The notes beneath the pieces are model-generated. The model had not been told where the DNA came from, made no database searches, and was given only the letters and a program-made list of their open reading frames with translations. 64,000 bases of DNA from Salipiger marinus (GTDB lineage Bacteria; Pseudomonadota; Alphaproteobacteria; Rhodobacterales; Rhodobacteraceae), in the NCBI RefSeq assembly GCF_900100085.1, contig NZ_FNEJ01000002.1, positions 287,805-351,804 on the forward strand, given 5' to 3'. Below, piece by piece: positions 1 to 8,043 of this stretch. Every line of letters begins with the position of its first letter. Positions within the stretch are counted from its first letter, which is position 1. Made by a program: the position numbers and the translations under genes.

Positions 1-90
1 GCCCATCTGGGCGAGGCTCTGAAACTGCCGCAGCAGCATGCCCATCTGCGCGCCGATCTGGAACGCCGCCTCGAACCGCTGGGCGACTGA
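1..90 (+). CDS. C-terminal end of an unidentified protein (5' end outside window)
   Basis: Frame 1 is open from the first base and ends at TGA 88-90, giving 29 residues that are helical and charged near the end (LERRLEPLGD). A strong hairpin terminator follows 37 bases later, which supports this being the real 3' end of a gene. The fragment is too short for me to name a family. It is co-oriented with nothing nearby; the next genes run on the other strand. Confidence 0.5.
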   Translation, partial: AHLGEALKLPQQHAHLRADLERRLEPLGD

Positions 91-127
91 CCCGTTAAGA
101 TAGAATCGTCAGGCCAGAACAGAAGAA

Positions 128-160
128 CGCCCCGGGCTCCTCCCCCGGGGCGTTTCCTGT
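128..160 (+). terminator. Rho-independent terminator of the left-edge gene
   Basis: A perfect 9-bp stem (CGCCCCGGG at 128-136 with CCCGGGGCG at 144-152) encloses a 7-base loop and is followed by a T-rich tail (TTTCCTGTTTC). It lies just after the left-edge coding end and before the convergent DUF465 gene. Confidence 0.8.
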
Positions 161-241
161 TTCTGCACTGCTTCAGACAGGCGCACACATGGCAGGGCGG
201 AAACTGGCCGGGACCGCAGACCCGAGCCTGTCCGCCTCCGC

Positions 242-415
242 CTAGTGCGGCTGAGACGACAGACGGGTGATCTGTTCCTTGATGCGGAGCTTCTGCTTCT
301 TGAGGTTGGCGACATGCAGATCGTCCACGCCCGGACTGCGCTGCATCTGTTCAACCGTCGTGGAGAGGTGTTGGTGCTTCTTCTTCAGTTCCTGCAAGTG
401 CGAAGTCACGCTCAT
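242..415 (-). CDS. DUF465 (YdcH-family) small protein
   Basis: This 57-residue, highly charged, helical protein (MSVTSHLQELKKKHQHLS...) matches the YdcH/DUF465 family of small alphaproteobacterial proteins predicted to form a helical hairpin. Its molecular role is not known. I chose the ATG at 415 rather than the upstream in-frame ATG at 457, because GGAGG lies five bases before it and family members begin with this short N-terminus. It is a single-gene unit, convergent with the left-edge gene and separated by about 90 bases from trmN6. Confidence 0.85.
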   Translation of the reverse strand: MSVTSHLQELKKKHQHLSTTVEQMQRSPGVDDLHVANLKKQKLRIKEQITRLSSQPH

Positions 416-506
416 ATCGTCCTCCTTGTGCTGAATAAGCAAAAACCAGTGCAACATAACTTTTACATTCTGTCACGCCGCACCCGCAGCATTGCTTGAC
501 GAAACG

Positions 507-1304
507 TTACACTCTGCCCTTTCCGCGGTCGTCAGCGGCAAAAGCCAGCGGCGCGCCGTCCCGCAACGCTGCCTGTATGACATTTGTGTAACTCTCGCCG
601 TCTTCAAGGTGAGTCGCGCCCTCGTGCAGGACCAGCGGCGGCTGCAGGCGGAAAGCCGCACGCCCGCCCTTGCGGCCACGGGCAAGAACCAGCCGGGGCG
701 CGCGGCCCGCGCGCGGCGCCAGCGGCAGCACCTCCAGCGATCCCAGATGTGCGCCCAATGCGGCCAGAAGCTCGGGCAGCCGTTCCACCCGCTGCACGAA
801 GGTCGCAGTGCCGCGCGGCGCCAGCCTGCGCGCGGCCAGTGCCACCCAGCCTGCCAGCGGCAGCGGCCCCGCCAGCGCCAGTTCGCGCCCGGCATCGGGG
901 GCGGCGCTGCGCTGGCCCTCCTCGAAATAGGGGGGATTGGCCAGAACATGGTCAAAGCTCTGCGCCTTCAGCGCGGCGGGGGGCGCGGCCAGATCAGCCT
1001 CCAGCACCTCGCCGGTCAGGCCGTTCTGGGCAAGGTTGCGGCGGGCAAGCGCGGCATAGGCGGGCTGAATCTCCACCCCGGTCAGCGCCAGCCCCGGCAC
1101 CCGCACCCCAAGACAGCAGAGCGCGGGCGCGGCGCCGCAGCCCAGTTCCAGCACGCGCTGCCCCGCCCGCGCCGGGATCGAGGCTGCCAGCAGCACCGGA
1201 TCGATGCCCGCACGATAGCCGTGACGCGGCTGCCACAGCCGCAGCCGCCCGCCCAGAAAGGCGCAGCAGTCCAGATCCGCCTCGGCAAAGGGCTCAGCCC
1301 TCAA
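507..1304 (-). CDS. trmN6: tRNA1(Val) (adenine(37)-N6)-methyltransferase-like protein
   Basis: This 265-aa class I SAM-dependent methyltransferase has motif I VLELGCG at residues 51-57 and the N6-adenine catalytic motif NPPY at 123-126. That combination is typical of the YfiC/TrmN6 family, which methylates the N6 of A37 in tRNA-Val1. The N-terminal segment (LWQPRHGYRAGIDPVLLA) is the family's conserved entry to the SAM fold. Its start overlaps the 3' end of the DUF2007 gene by 11 bases, suggesting a translationally coupled pair. Family assignment is firm; the exact tRNA substrate is by homology only. Confidence 0.85.
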   Translation of the reverse strand: MRAEPFAEADLDCCAFLGGRLRLWQPRHGYRAGIDPVLLAASIPARAGQRVLELGCGAAPALCCLGVRVPGLALTGVEIQPAYAALARRNLAQNGLTGEVLEADLAAPPAALKAQSFDHVLANPPYFEEGQRSAAPDAGRELALAGPLPLAGWVALAARRLAPRGTATFVQRVERLPELLAALGAHLGSLEVLPLAPRAGRAPRLVLARGRKGGRAAFRLQPPLVLHEGATHLEDGESYTNVIQAALRDGAPLAFAADDRGKGRV

Positions 1305-1509
1305 AGACGACCCCGTTCTCGCGCAGCACCCGCCGCGCCGCTTCGAGTTCGGAGCCGCGGACCATCAGGCGGCGCGGCAGAATGCCCAAGCTTCCCTCGA
1401 GGATGCTCATGTTTACGTCCAACTCAAAGCTGGCTATACCCTGCGCATCGAGGAGGGTCTTCGCCAGCGGGATCAAGGTTATGTCGTTGGTTCTGAGAAG
1501 CTCTTCCAT
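1294..1509 (-). CDS. DUF2007 domain protein (putative signal-transducing protein)
   Basis: This 71-residue protein begins MEELLRTND and carries the DUF2007 pattern: an N-terminal strand of the type LRTNDITLIPLAKTLLDAQGI, followed by a region recognising 'SILEG' and a C-terminal RRVL helix. DUF2007 proteins resemble small PII-like or ACT-like folds and have no settled function. It lies directly upstream of trmN6 (11-base overlap) and is divergent from the polyprenyl synthase gene, with about 55 bases between their starts. I took the ATG at 1509; further upstream extension in this frame has no family similarity. Confidence 0.8.
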   Translation of the reverse strand: MEELLRTNDITLIPLAKTLLDAQGIASFELDVNMSILEGSLGILPRRLMVRGSELEAARRVLRENGVVFEG

Positions 1510-1563
1510 AATGGGGATGTAATGGCAGGGCTGCGGCCTTGTCGAGCCTTGGGCGAGGGTCTT

Positions 1564-2565
1564 ATGGGCTTGGACACACCGGATGCAAAGCCGCACGACC
1601 GCCTTGCGGCGATGCTGGCAGACGACATGGGGCAGGTCAACACGCTGATCCGGGCGCGGATGGCGTCGAAACACGCGCCCCGCATCCCCGAGGTGACGGC
1701 GCATCTGGTGGAGGCGGGCGGCAAGCGCCTGCGCCCCATGCTGACGCTCGCCGCCGCGCGGATCTGCGGCTATGACGGGCCGTTCCACATCCATCTGGCC
1801 GCCACGGTGGAATTCATCCACACCGCGACGCTGCTGCATGACGATGTGGTGGACGAAAGCCGCCAGCGGCGCGGTCGCCCCACCGCCAACCTGCTGTGGG
1901 ACAACAAATCCTCGGTTCTGGTGGGGGATTACCTGTTCGCCCGCAGCTTCCAGCTGATGACCGAACCCGGCGATCTGCGCGTGCTGGAGATCCTCTCCAA
2001 CGCCGCCGCCACCATCGCCGAAGGCGAGGTGCTGCAGCTGACCGCCGCGCAGGATCTGCGCACCGACGACTCCATCTATCTGCAGGTGGTGCGGGGCAAG
2101 ACTGCCGCGCTGTTTTCCGCCGCAACCGAGGTGGGCGGGGTCATCGCCCGCGCCGAGGAATCGCAGGTGCAGGCGCTTTACGCCTATGGCGACGCGCTGG
2201 GGATCGCCTTTCAGATCGCCGATGACCTGCTGGACTATCAGGGCGTCAGCAGCGCCACCGGCAAGAATGTCGGCGACGATTTCCGCGAACGCAAGCTGAC
2301 CCTGCCGGTCATCAAGGCCGTGGCCGCCGCCGATGCGACCGAACGCGCCTTCTGGCAGCGCACCATCGAAAAGGGCCGTCAGGAAGACGGCGATCTGGAC
2401 CATGCGCTGGCCCTGCTGAAAAAGCACGGCGCGCTGGAGGCGACGCGGGACGAGGCGCTGCTTTGGGCCGGGCGCGCCAAGGAGTCGATGGCGACGCTGC
2501 CGCCGTCAGACATGCGCGACGTGCTGATCGATCTGGCGGATTTTGTGGTGTCGCGGCTTTACTGA
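1564..2565 (+). CDS. Long-chain polyprenyl (octa-/deca-/solanesyl) diphosphate synthase
   Basis: This trans-prenyltransferase (333 aa from this start) condenses isopentenyl diphosphate onto an allylic primer to make the ubiquinone side chain. Both aspartate-rich motifs are present: DDVVD at residues 93-97 and DDLLD at 219-223, with GGKRLRP near residue 52. Absence of aromatic residues just before the first motif fits a long-chain product. The ATG at 1564 has a GAGG a few bases upstream; an in-frame ATG at 1522 would add 14 residues without family similarity. Its 3' end overlaps convergent ispE by 7 bases, placing two isoprenoid genes side by side. Chain length (C40-C50) cannot be read with certainty. 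Confidence 0.9.
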   Translation: MGLDTPDAKPHDRLAAMLADDMGQVNTLIRARMASKHAPRIPEVTAHLVEAGGKRLRPMLTLAAARICGYDGPFHIHLAATVEFIHTATLLHDDVVDESRQRRGRPTANLLWDNKSSVLVGDYLFARSFQLMTEPGDLRVLEILSNAAATIAEGEVLQLTAAQDLRTDDSIYLQVVRGKTAALFSAATEVGGVIARAEESQVQALYAYGDALGIAFQIADDLLDYQGVSSATGKNVGDDFRERKLTLPVIKAVAAADATERAFWQRTIEKGRQEDGDLDHALALLKKHGALEATRDEALLWAGRAKESMATLPPSDMRDVLIDLADFVVSRLY

Positions 2566-3434
2566 CGGCGCGGCGTCGCGCGCTGCGTCTGGTCCCCCAG
2601 CACGGCAGGCGCGATCCACCAGCCCGACCGGGCGGCGCGCAGCAGCTGCGCCGCCTGAAGGGCCTCGGCTTCGGTGTCGAAAAGCCCGAAACAGGTGGCC
2701 CCTGATCCCGACATGCGCGCCAGACGGCAGCCGGGCAGCTGACGCAGCGCGTCAAGCACGGCGCCAATGGCAGGCTCCACCGCGCAGGCGGCGGGCTGCA
2801 GGTCGTTGCGCTGCCACGCCAGCCAGTCGATCAGCGGCTCGGGCCCCGCAAAGACCGGCAGCGCCTCGGGCAGCGGCGGATTGCTGCGGCAGGCCAGCGC
2901 GCGAAAGATCGCGGGCGTGGCGACGGGCAGGCGCGGATTGACCAGCAGCGCGGGCAGCGGCGGCAGCGACAGCGGCTCCAGCACCTCGCCGATGCCGCGC
3001 GCGCGCAGCGGCGCGTTCATCCGGCACATGGGCAGATCGGCCCCCAGCGCCAGCAGATCCTGCCCCAGCCCGGCGGGCGCCTCGGTTCCGCGCAGCGCCA
3101 GCATGCCGCGCACCGCCGCCGCCGCATCGGCAGAGCCGCCGCCAATGCCGGAGGCCACCGGCAGATGTTTGGCAAGATGGATCGCCGCCCCCTGCCCCGC
3201 CGCCACCAGCGCTGCGCCGCGCAGCGCAAGGTTGTCCGGCCCCGGGCTCAGCCCTGCGGATTCCGGCCCGGCCAGCGTCAGGCTCAGCGCTTCGGCAGGG
3301 CGAAGCTGCAGCACGTCGCCGACCGGGGCGAAGGCCACGAGGGAATCGAGCAGATGGTAACCGTCGGCGCGCTGGCCGGTGACATGCAGGGCGAGGTTGA
3401 TCTTTGCCGGGGCAAAGACCTCAATGCACGTCAT
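2559..3434 (-). CDS. ispE: 4-diphosphocytidyl-2-C-methyl-D-erythritol kinase
   Basis: IspE is the ATP-dependent GHMP kinase that phosphorylates CDP-methylerythritol in the non-mevalonate isoprenoid pathway. The 291-aa protein has the N-terminal APAKINLAL (8-16) and the GHMP P-loop PVASGIGGGSADA at 92-104, plus the late glycine motif MSGSGATCFGLF. Its start overlaps the 3' end of the upstream TPR gene by 14 bases, so the two are probably co-transcribed and coupled. Length is normal for the family. Confidence 0.93.
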   Translation of the reverse strand: MTCIEVFAPAKINLALHVTGQRADGYHLLDSLVAFAPVGDVLQLRPAEALSLTLAGPESAGLSPGPDNLALRGAALVAAGQGAAIHLAKHLPVASGIGGGSADAAAAVRGMLALRGTEAPAGLGQDLLALGADLPMCRMNAPLRARGIGEVLEPLSLPPLPALLVNPRLPVATPAIFRALACRSNPPLPEALPVFAGPEPLIDWLAWQRNDLQPAACAVEPAIGAVLDALRQLPGCRLARMSGSGATCFGLFDTEAEALQAAQLLRAARSGWWIAPAVLGDQTQRATPRRQ

Positions 3435-5142
3435 TCGCCACCTTCAGGGGCGGTGCGCCTTCTTCGGACAGCACCTGATCCAATCCCACCTCCAGCTTGC
3501 GGCGGATGCGGTCGGGATCCAGTTCCTCGGATGCCTCTTCCCAGTCGACGAAGGACAGCGCCCGCTGCCACTGGAACCGCGCCTCGGTATGGCGGCCCAC
3601 AGCCCAGTAGACATCGCCCAGATGGTCGTTGACCACAGGATCCACCGCCATCAGTTCGGCGGCGCGTTCCATATGGCCCACCGCTTCGTCATAGCGGCCA
3701 AGGCGATAGAGCGCCCAGCCCAGACTGTCGACGATATAGCCCGCCTGCGGCTGCGCCGCGACGGCGCGTTCGATCATCGCCAGCGCCTCGTCCAGATTCT
3801 GCTGATGCTCCACCAGCGAATAGCCCAGATAGTTCAGCACCTGCGGCTGGTCGGGGTTCAGCTCCAGCGCCTCGCGGAAATCGGCCTCGGCGGCGGGCCA
3901 GTCATCCAGCCGCTCCTTGCTGATGCCGCGCGCGTAATACAGGAACCACTGCGCCGGATCGGGCCGTTCAAAAGCGCCCAGCGCGCGGTCATAGGCGGCC
4001 ACGGCAGCGTCATAGCGTTCCAGCTGGCGCAGCAGATCGCCCAGCGCGGAATGCACCGCAGGCTGGTTGCCATGGGTTTCGGCCAGCTGTTCCAGCACCT
4101 CGACCGCCGCATCCATCTTGTCCTCGGCGCGCAGCGCATCGGCGCGGCCCATCTCGGCGATGTGGTAATTCGGATCCTCGCGCGGCACGCGCCGATAGGT
4201 GGTCGCGGCCAGATCATACTGGCCCAGCTGGTCCAGCAGATCGGCGGTCATCAGGATGGCCCCCGCATTGTCGGGGCGCAGGAAATCCGCGATGCGGGCG
4301 TAAAGCAGGGTGAAATCCTCGTCGGCCTCATCGGCCAGCGCGCCCGCGAGCGTATAGAACACCTCGGCGATGCCGTCGCGCGGGCTGCGCACGCCGCTGA
4401 AGGGCAGCGCCTCGCCCGACGCCAGCCGATCATGCAGCGCGCGCAGTTCCGGATCCAGCACCTGCCCGAAGGCCTCCTCGATCAGATCCGCCGCCTGTTC
4501 GGGCTGGCCCAGCTGCGACAGGATTTCGGCGCGCGCCATGATGCCGCGACGGGTCAGCTGCATGCCCCCCGTCTGGCTGGAGGCAAAGATCGCCTCCGCG
4601 CCGCCAAAATCCCCGACCGAGGCCAGAGCCATCGCCTTGTGATAGGCGGCAAATCCCGCCAGCCCGCGATCCTGCGCCACCGCGTCGAAGGCCGCGCGCG
4701 CGGCATCCATATTGCCGCCGCCCAGTTCGGCCCATGCGATCACCAGCCCGTCGACCAGCGGCCCGATGCTGTTTTCGCCCTTCAGGCTGGCAAGGATGGC
4801 CGCGTAATCTTCGTCCCGCGCCATCGTGGCGACCTGCGCCATGGTGCCGATCTGGCTGCGCACGCCGCGTTCGGTCAGCCGGTCCGCCAGTGCCGTGGCC
4901 GCGTCGATCTCGCCCAGACCGATATGGGCATAGGTCGCGCGTTCGATGATTTCGGTATTGGTGGGGTCATGGGTCGCGGCTTGGGCGTAATACTGTGCCG
5001 CCGCCTTGAAATCGCCGGTAAAGCTGGCCTGACGCGCCGCCAGATAGGCCCCCGCCAGACCATCCGCCGCCACCGGCACCGGAGCCAGCAGCGCCAGCGC
5101 CGCCACCATGCCGCGCAGAGTTCCCCGAGCCTTGCCTGCCAT
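3421..5142 (-). CDS. Exported tetratricopeptide repeat protein
   Basis: The 573-aa product starts with a signal peptide (MAGKARGTLRGMVAALALLAPVPVAADG, cleavage expected after the AxA-like VAA) and then consists mostly of TPR helices, for example AAAQYYAQAATHDP and ALELNPDQPQVLNYLGYSLVE. Such proteins are periplasmic scaffolds for protein interaction. I chose ATG 5142 because AGGAGA precedes it and because it exposes the signal peptide; an upstream ATG at 5214 has neither. It overlaps ispE by 14 bases. The partner is unknown. Confidence 0.8.
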   Translation of the reverse strand: MAGKARGTLRGMVAALALLAPVPVAADGLAGAYLAARQASFTGDFKAAAQYYAQAATHDPTNTEIIERATYAHIGLGEIDAATALADRLTERGVRSQIGTMAQVATMARDEDYAAILASLKGENSIGPLVDGLVIAWAELGGGNMDAARAAFDAVAQDRGLAGFAAYHKAMALASVGDFGGAEAIFASSQTGGMQLTRRGIMARAEILSQLGQPEQAADLIEEAFGQVLDPELRALHDRLASGEALPFSGVRSPRDGIAEVFYTLAGALADEADEDFTLLYARIADFLRPDNAGAILMTADLLDQLGQYDLAATTYRRVPREDPNYHIAEMGRADALRAEDKMDAAVEVLEQLAETHGNQPAVHSALGDLLRQLERYDAAVAAYDRALGAFERPDPAQWFLYYARGISKERLDDWPAAEADFREALELNPDQPQVLNYLGYSLVEHQQNLDEALAMIERAVAAQPQAGYIVDSLGWALYRLGRYDEAVGHMERAAELMAVDPVVNDHLGDVYWAVGRHTEARFQWQRALSFVDWEEASEELDPDRIRRKLEVGLDQVLSEEGAPPLKVANDVH

Positions 5143-5241
5143 GCCGTCTCCTGCATTCTGAGTTGGGCCAAGCCTAGCCTGCCGCGCCTCACGGCGCAAT
5201 GCAGGCGGCTTCACGGCCTTGTCACAGCAGCGGGCGGACGC

Positions 5242-6288
5242 TCAGGCGCCGATCACCAGCGCATCCGCCGGATCCAGCGCCAGCGTCACGCTGTCGCCGA
5301 CGCGCGGCGGTGTGGCGCGGGTGGTGTTGAACAGATCCACCGCCAGCCGCTGGTCGCCCAGATCCAGCCGCAGCCGGATCACCGAGCCCAGAAAATCAAG
5401 CTCGGTGATGGTGCCGGTCAGGCTGGCCATGCCCGGCTCTGCCCCCAGCCGCAGCATTTCCGGACGCAGGCCCAGCACCACCTCGCCGCCGGGCAGCGCA
5501 CGGCCCAGCACCAGATCCGATCCCCCCACCCGCACATGCCCAGAGGCGGGGTCGATCACCTGCGCGGTGAGCGTGTTCAGCGTGCCGACAAAGCCCGCGA
5601 CAAAGCGCGTGGCGGGGCGGTTGTAGATGTCGAAGGGCGTGCCCACCTGATCCGCGACGCCCTGATGCATGACCACGATGCGGTCCGACATCGACAGCGC
5701 CTCTTCCTGATCGTGGGTCACGAAGATGGTGGTGATGCCCAGTTCACGCTGGATGGCGCGGATTTCGTTGCGCAGGCTGACGCGCACCTTGGCATCCAGC
5801 GCCGACAGCGGCTCGTCCAGCAGCAGCACCTGCGGTTTTGGGGCCAACGCCCGGGCCAGCGCCACGCGCTGCTGCTGCCCGCCCGACAGCTGATAGGGGT
5901 AGCGTTCGCCCATCTCGGGCAGGCCGATCAGCGCCAGCATCTCGGCCACACGCGCCGCGATCTCGCGCGCGGGCGCGCCTTTGACCTTCAGCCCGAAGCC
6001 GACATTCTGCGCGACGGTCAGGTTGGGAAACAGCGCATAGGCCTGAAACACCATGCCGATGTTGCGGTGGTTGGGCCGCAGCCGCGACACGTCCTTGCCC
6101 GCGATGGTGATGCGCCCGGCGCTGGGAAGTTCGAACCCCGCCACCATGCGCAGCACCGTGGTCTTGCCGCAGCCCGAGGGCCCCAGCAGCGAGATGAACT
6201 CGCCCTTCTCGACCTCGAGGTTGAAATCCTTGACGACGCGGTTCGCGCCAAAGCTCTTCTCCAGACGGGAGATGGTGAGAAAGGTCAT
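5242..6288 (-). CDS. ABC transporter ATP-binding protein (PotA/FbpC-like)
   Basis: This 348-aa ATPase energises the adjacent importer. It shows Walker A GPSGCGKTT near residue 36, the signature LSGGQQQRVALARAL, Walker B LLLDEPLSALDAK, and a C-terminal TOBE-type domain (GLRPEMLRLG). That architecture is the PotA/AfuC/PhnT subfamily, which serves polyamines, iron or aminoethylphosphonate. Its start overlaps the permease stop by 4 bases. It is the last gene of a four-gene operon (binding protein, two permeases, ATPase). Substrate is not readable from this subunit. Confidence 0.88.
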   Translation of the reverse strand: MTFLTISRLEKSFGANRVVKDFNLEVEKGEFISLLGPSGCGKTTVLRMVAGFELPSAGRITIAGKDVSRLRPNHRNIGMVFQAYALFPNLTVAQNVGFGLKVKGAPAREIAARVAEMLALIGLPEMGERYPYQLSGGQQQRVALARALAPKPQVLLLDEPLSALDAKVRVSLRNEIRAIQRELGITTIFVTHDQEEALSMSDRIVVMHQGVADQVGTPFDIYNRPATRFVAGFVGTLNTLTAQVIDPASGHVRVGGSDLVLGRALPGGEVVLGLRPEMLRLGAEPGMASLTGTITELDFLGSVIRLRLDLGDQRLAVDLFNTTRATPPRVGDSVTLALDPADALVIGA

Positions 6289-7067
6289 CGGGCGGCCTTG
6301 TCGTGTTTGGTGAACCGGGTGACGAGCTGGATCAGCCCCATGCAGGCCCAGGTGATGATGAAGGCGATGGTGGCCAGCGCAAACGGCTCATAGGCCTTGT
6401 TCGCGCCCATAAGCTGCAGATAGGGGCCAAAGGCCGGACGGTTGAGCAGCGCCGCCATGGTGAATTCGCCCATCACGATGGCAAAGGTGACAAAGGCGCC
6501 GGACAGCACCGCCACCAGCACGTTGGGCAGGATGATCCGGCCCAGAATGGTGATCCAGCCCGCGCCAAGGCTCTGCGCCGCCTCGGTCAGGGTGGTCACG
6601 TCGATGGTGCGCAGCCCGGTATCCACGGCGCGATACATGTAAGGCAGCGACAGCGTGGCATAGCCGAACATCAGAAGCAGGTTGGTGCCCAGCACCGAGC
6701 CGGTCAGCGGCAGCCAGCTGGAGGTGTTGTAAAGCCGGATATAGCCGAACACGACCACGATGGCCGGGATCACCAGCGGCAGCAGGGTGATGAATTCGAT
6801 CACCGGGCGCAGATGCGGCAGTTTCAGCCGCACCCAGAACGCCGTCGGCACCACCAGCAGCATCCCGAACACGATGGTCAGCAGCGCCATCATCACCGAA
6901 TAGCTGAAGGTCTGGCGGAACTGCGGATCGCCCAGCACCGCCACATAGGCGTCAAAGCTGTATTCGCCCCGCCGCATCGACAGCGAGAATTCGATCATCC
7001 CCAGCAGCGGCAGGATGAAATAGGTAAGCCCCAGCAGCAGGATGGCCCATGACGCGGCGCGGGTCAT
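6285..7067 (-). CDS. ABC transporter inner-membrane permease, PotC-like
   Basis: The 260-aa protein has about six membrane segments and the cytoplasmic EAA-type loop (EAAQSLGAGWITILGRIILP), the contact site for the ATPase. I placed the start at 7067, where ATGA overlaps the stop of the upstream permease; the open frame extends further upstream but that part is antisense-like sequence inside the neighbouring gene. It pairs with the next permease to form the channel heterodimer. Confidence 0.88.
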   Translation of the reverse strand: MTRAASWAILLLGLTYFILPLLGMIEFSLSMRRGEYSFDAYVAVLGDPQFRQTFSYSVMMALLTIVFGMLLVVPTAFWVRLKLPHLRPVIEFITLLPLVIPAIVVVFGYIRLYNTSSWLPLTGSVLGTNLLLMFGYATLSLPYMYRAVDTGLRTIDVTTLTEAAQSLGAGWITILGRIILPNVLVAVLSGAFVTFAIVMGEFTMAALLNRPAFGPYLQLMGANKAYEPFALATIAFIITWACMGLIQLVTRFTKHDKAAR

Positions 7068-7990
7068 TTCAGCCACCTCTCTGAGCGCATCCGCAGCACG
7101 ATATAGACGACATTGGCCAGCCCCGTGACAAGGATCATGCCAAAGGCCATGGCATAGCCCAGATGCGGATCGCCCAGCACGTCGCCGCGGATCTGCGCAA
7201 AGAGCATGATGGGCACGATGTTGAGCGAACTGCCGGTCAGCGCGATGGCGGTGGCCACGGCGCCGAAGGCATTGGCGAAAAGCAGCGCGAAGGTGCCAAG
7301 GATGGTGGGGAACAGGATCGGCAGCGCCACCATGCGCCAGTATTGCGCGCCCGTGGCGCCCAGACAGGAGGCGGCCTCGCGCCATTCCCGTTTCAGCCCG
7401 TCCAGCGCCGGGGTGACGATCAGGATCATCAGCGGGATCTGGAAGAACAGATAGGTGATGGTCAGGCCCCAGAAGCTGAGGATGTTGAAGCCCATGGCGC
7501 GCAGGTTGATGCCGAATTCGGTGCGCAGGAACACGGTGACCAGTCCCAGCGGTCCCAGCGTCGCCAGAAAGGCGAAGGCCAGCGGCACGCCCGCAAAATT
7601 CGACGCCACGCCGGAAAAGGTCATCAGCGGGCTGCGCAGCCCGCGCGGCAGGCCGCCCAGCACCATGGCGGCGGCCATCAGGAAGCCGATCAGGCAGCCG
7701 ATCGCGGCGGAAGAGACGGAAATCTTGATGGAGATCCAGTAGGAGGACAGGATCGATGGCGTGAACAGCCCGGCGATATTGGCAAAGGTAAAACTGCCAT
7801 CCGGGCGCTGGAACGCGCCCACCACGATCTTCATCGTGGGCATGACCAGAAACAGCAGCACGAACAGGGCAAAGGGCATCACGCCCAGCCAGTTCAGATT
7901 CAGGTGGAAGGTCCGCCGGGGCGGAGGGGGGGACTGCTCGGTCACGGGATCATCCGGTCGGGGCTGGACAGAAGGAACAGGGCCCGCCAC
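7064..7990 (-). CDS. ABC transporter inner-membrane permease, PotB-like
   Basis: This 308-aa permease has a proline-rich cytoplasmic N-terminus, about six hydrophobic segments and the EAA loop (EWREAASCLGATGAQYWRMVALP). It is the first permease after the binding-protein gene, from which it is separated by 53 bases holding a perfect GC hairpin. The N-terminus is uncertain: a GTG start in front of TEQSPPPP, 15 residues later, is also possible. Downstream it overlaps the second permease by 4 bases. Confidence 0.87.
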   Translation of the reverse strand: MAGPVPSVQPRPDDPVTEQSPPPPRRTFHLNLNWLGVMPFALFVLLFLVMPTMKIVVGAFQRPDGSFTFANIAGLFTPSILSSYWISIKISVSSAAIGCLIGFLMAAAMVLGGLPRGLRSPLMTFSGVASNFAGVPLAFAFLATLGPLGLVTVFLRTEFGINLRAMGFNILSFWGLTITYLFFQIPLMILIVTPALDGLKREWREAASCLGATGAQYWRMVALPILFPTILGTFALLFANAFGAVATAIALTGSSLNIVPIMLFAQIRGDVLGDPHLGYAMAFGMILVTGLANVVYIVLRMRSERWLK

Positions 7991-8012
7991 GGCACCGTCC
8001 CGGACGGGAAAC

Positions 8013-8032
8013 GGGGGCCCGCGCGGGCCCCC
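8013..8032 (-). terminator. Intercistronic GC hairpin after the binding-protein gene
   Basis: GGGGGCCC (8013-8020) pairs perfectly with GGGCCCCC (8025-8032) around a 4-base loop. It sits between the binding-protein gene and the first permease gene of one operon. There is no T-run, so it is better read as an mRNA-stabilising or partial termination element that lets the binding protein be made in excess than as a full terminator. Confidence 0.55.
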
Positions 8033-8043
8033 GGTCCATTGGC

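Noticed and set aside
1294..2427. N-terminal extension of the DUF2007 frame to 377 codons
   Set aside because: The extra sequence is antisense to the polyprenyl synthase gene; the conserved protein begins at 1509.
3379..6393. A 1004-codon plus-strand frame opposite ispE, the TPR gene and the ABC ATPase
   Set aside because: It is an antisense shadow caused by strong third-position GC bias; it contains no domain, is rich in His/Gln/Arg, and covers three well-supported minus-strand genes.
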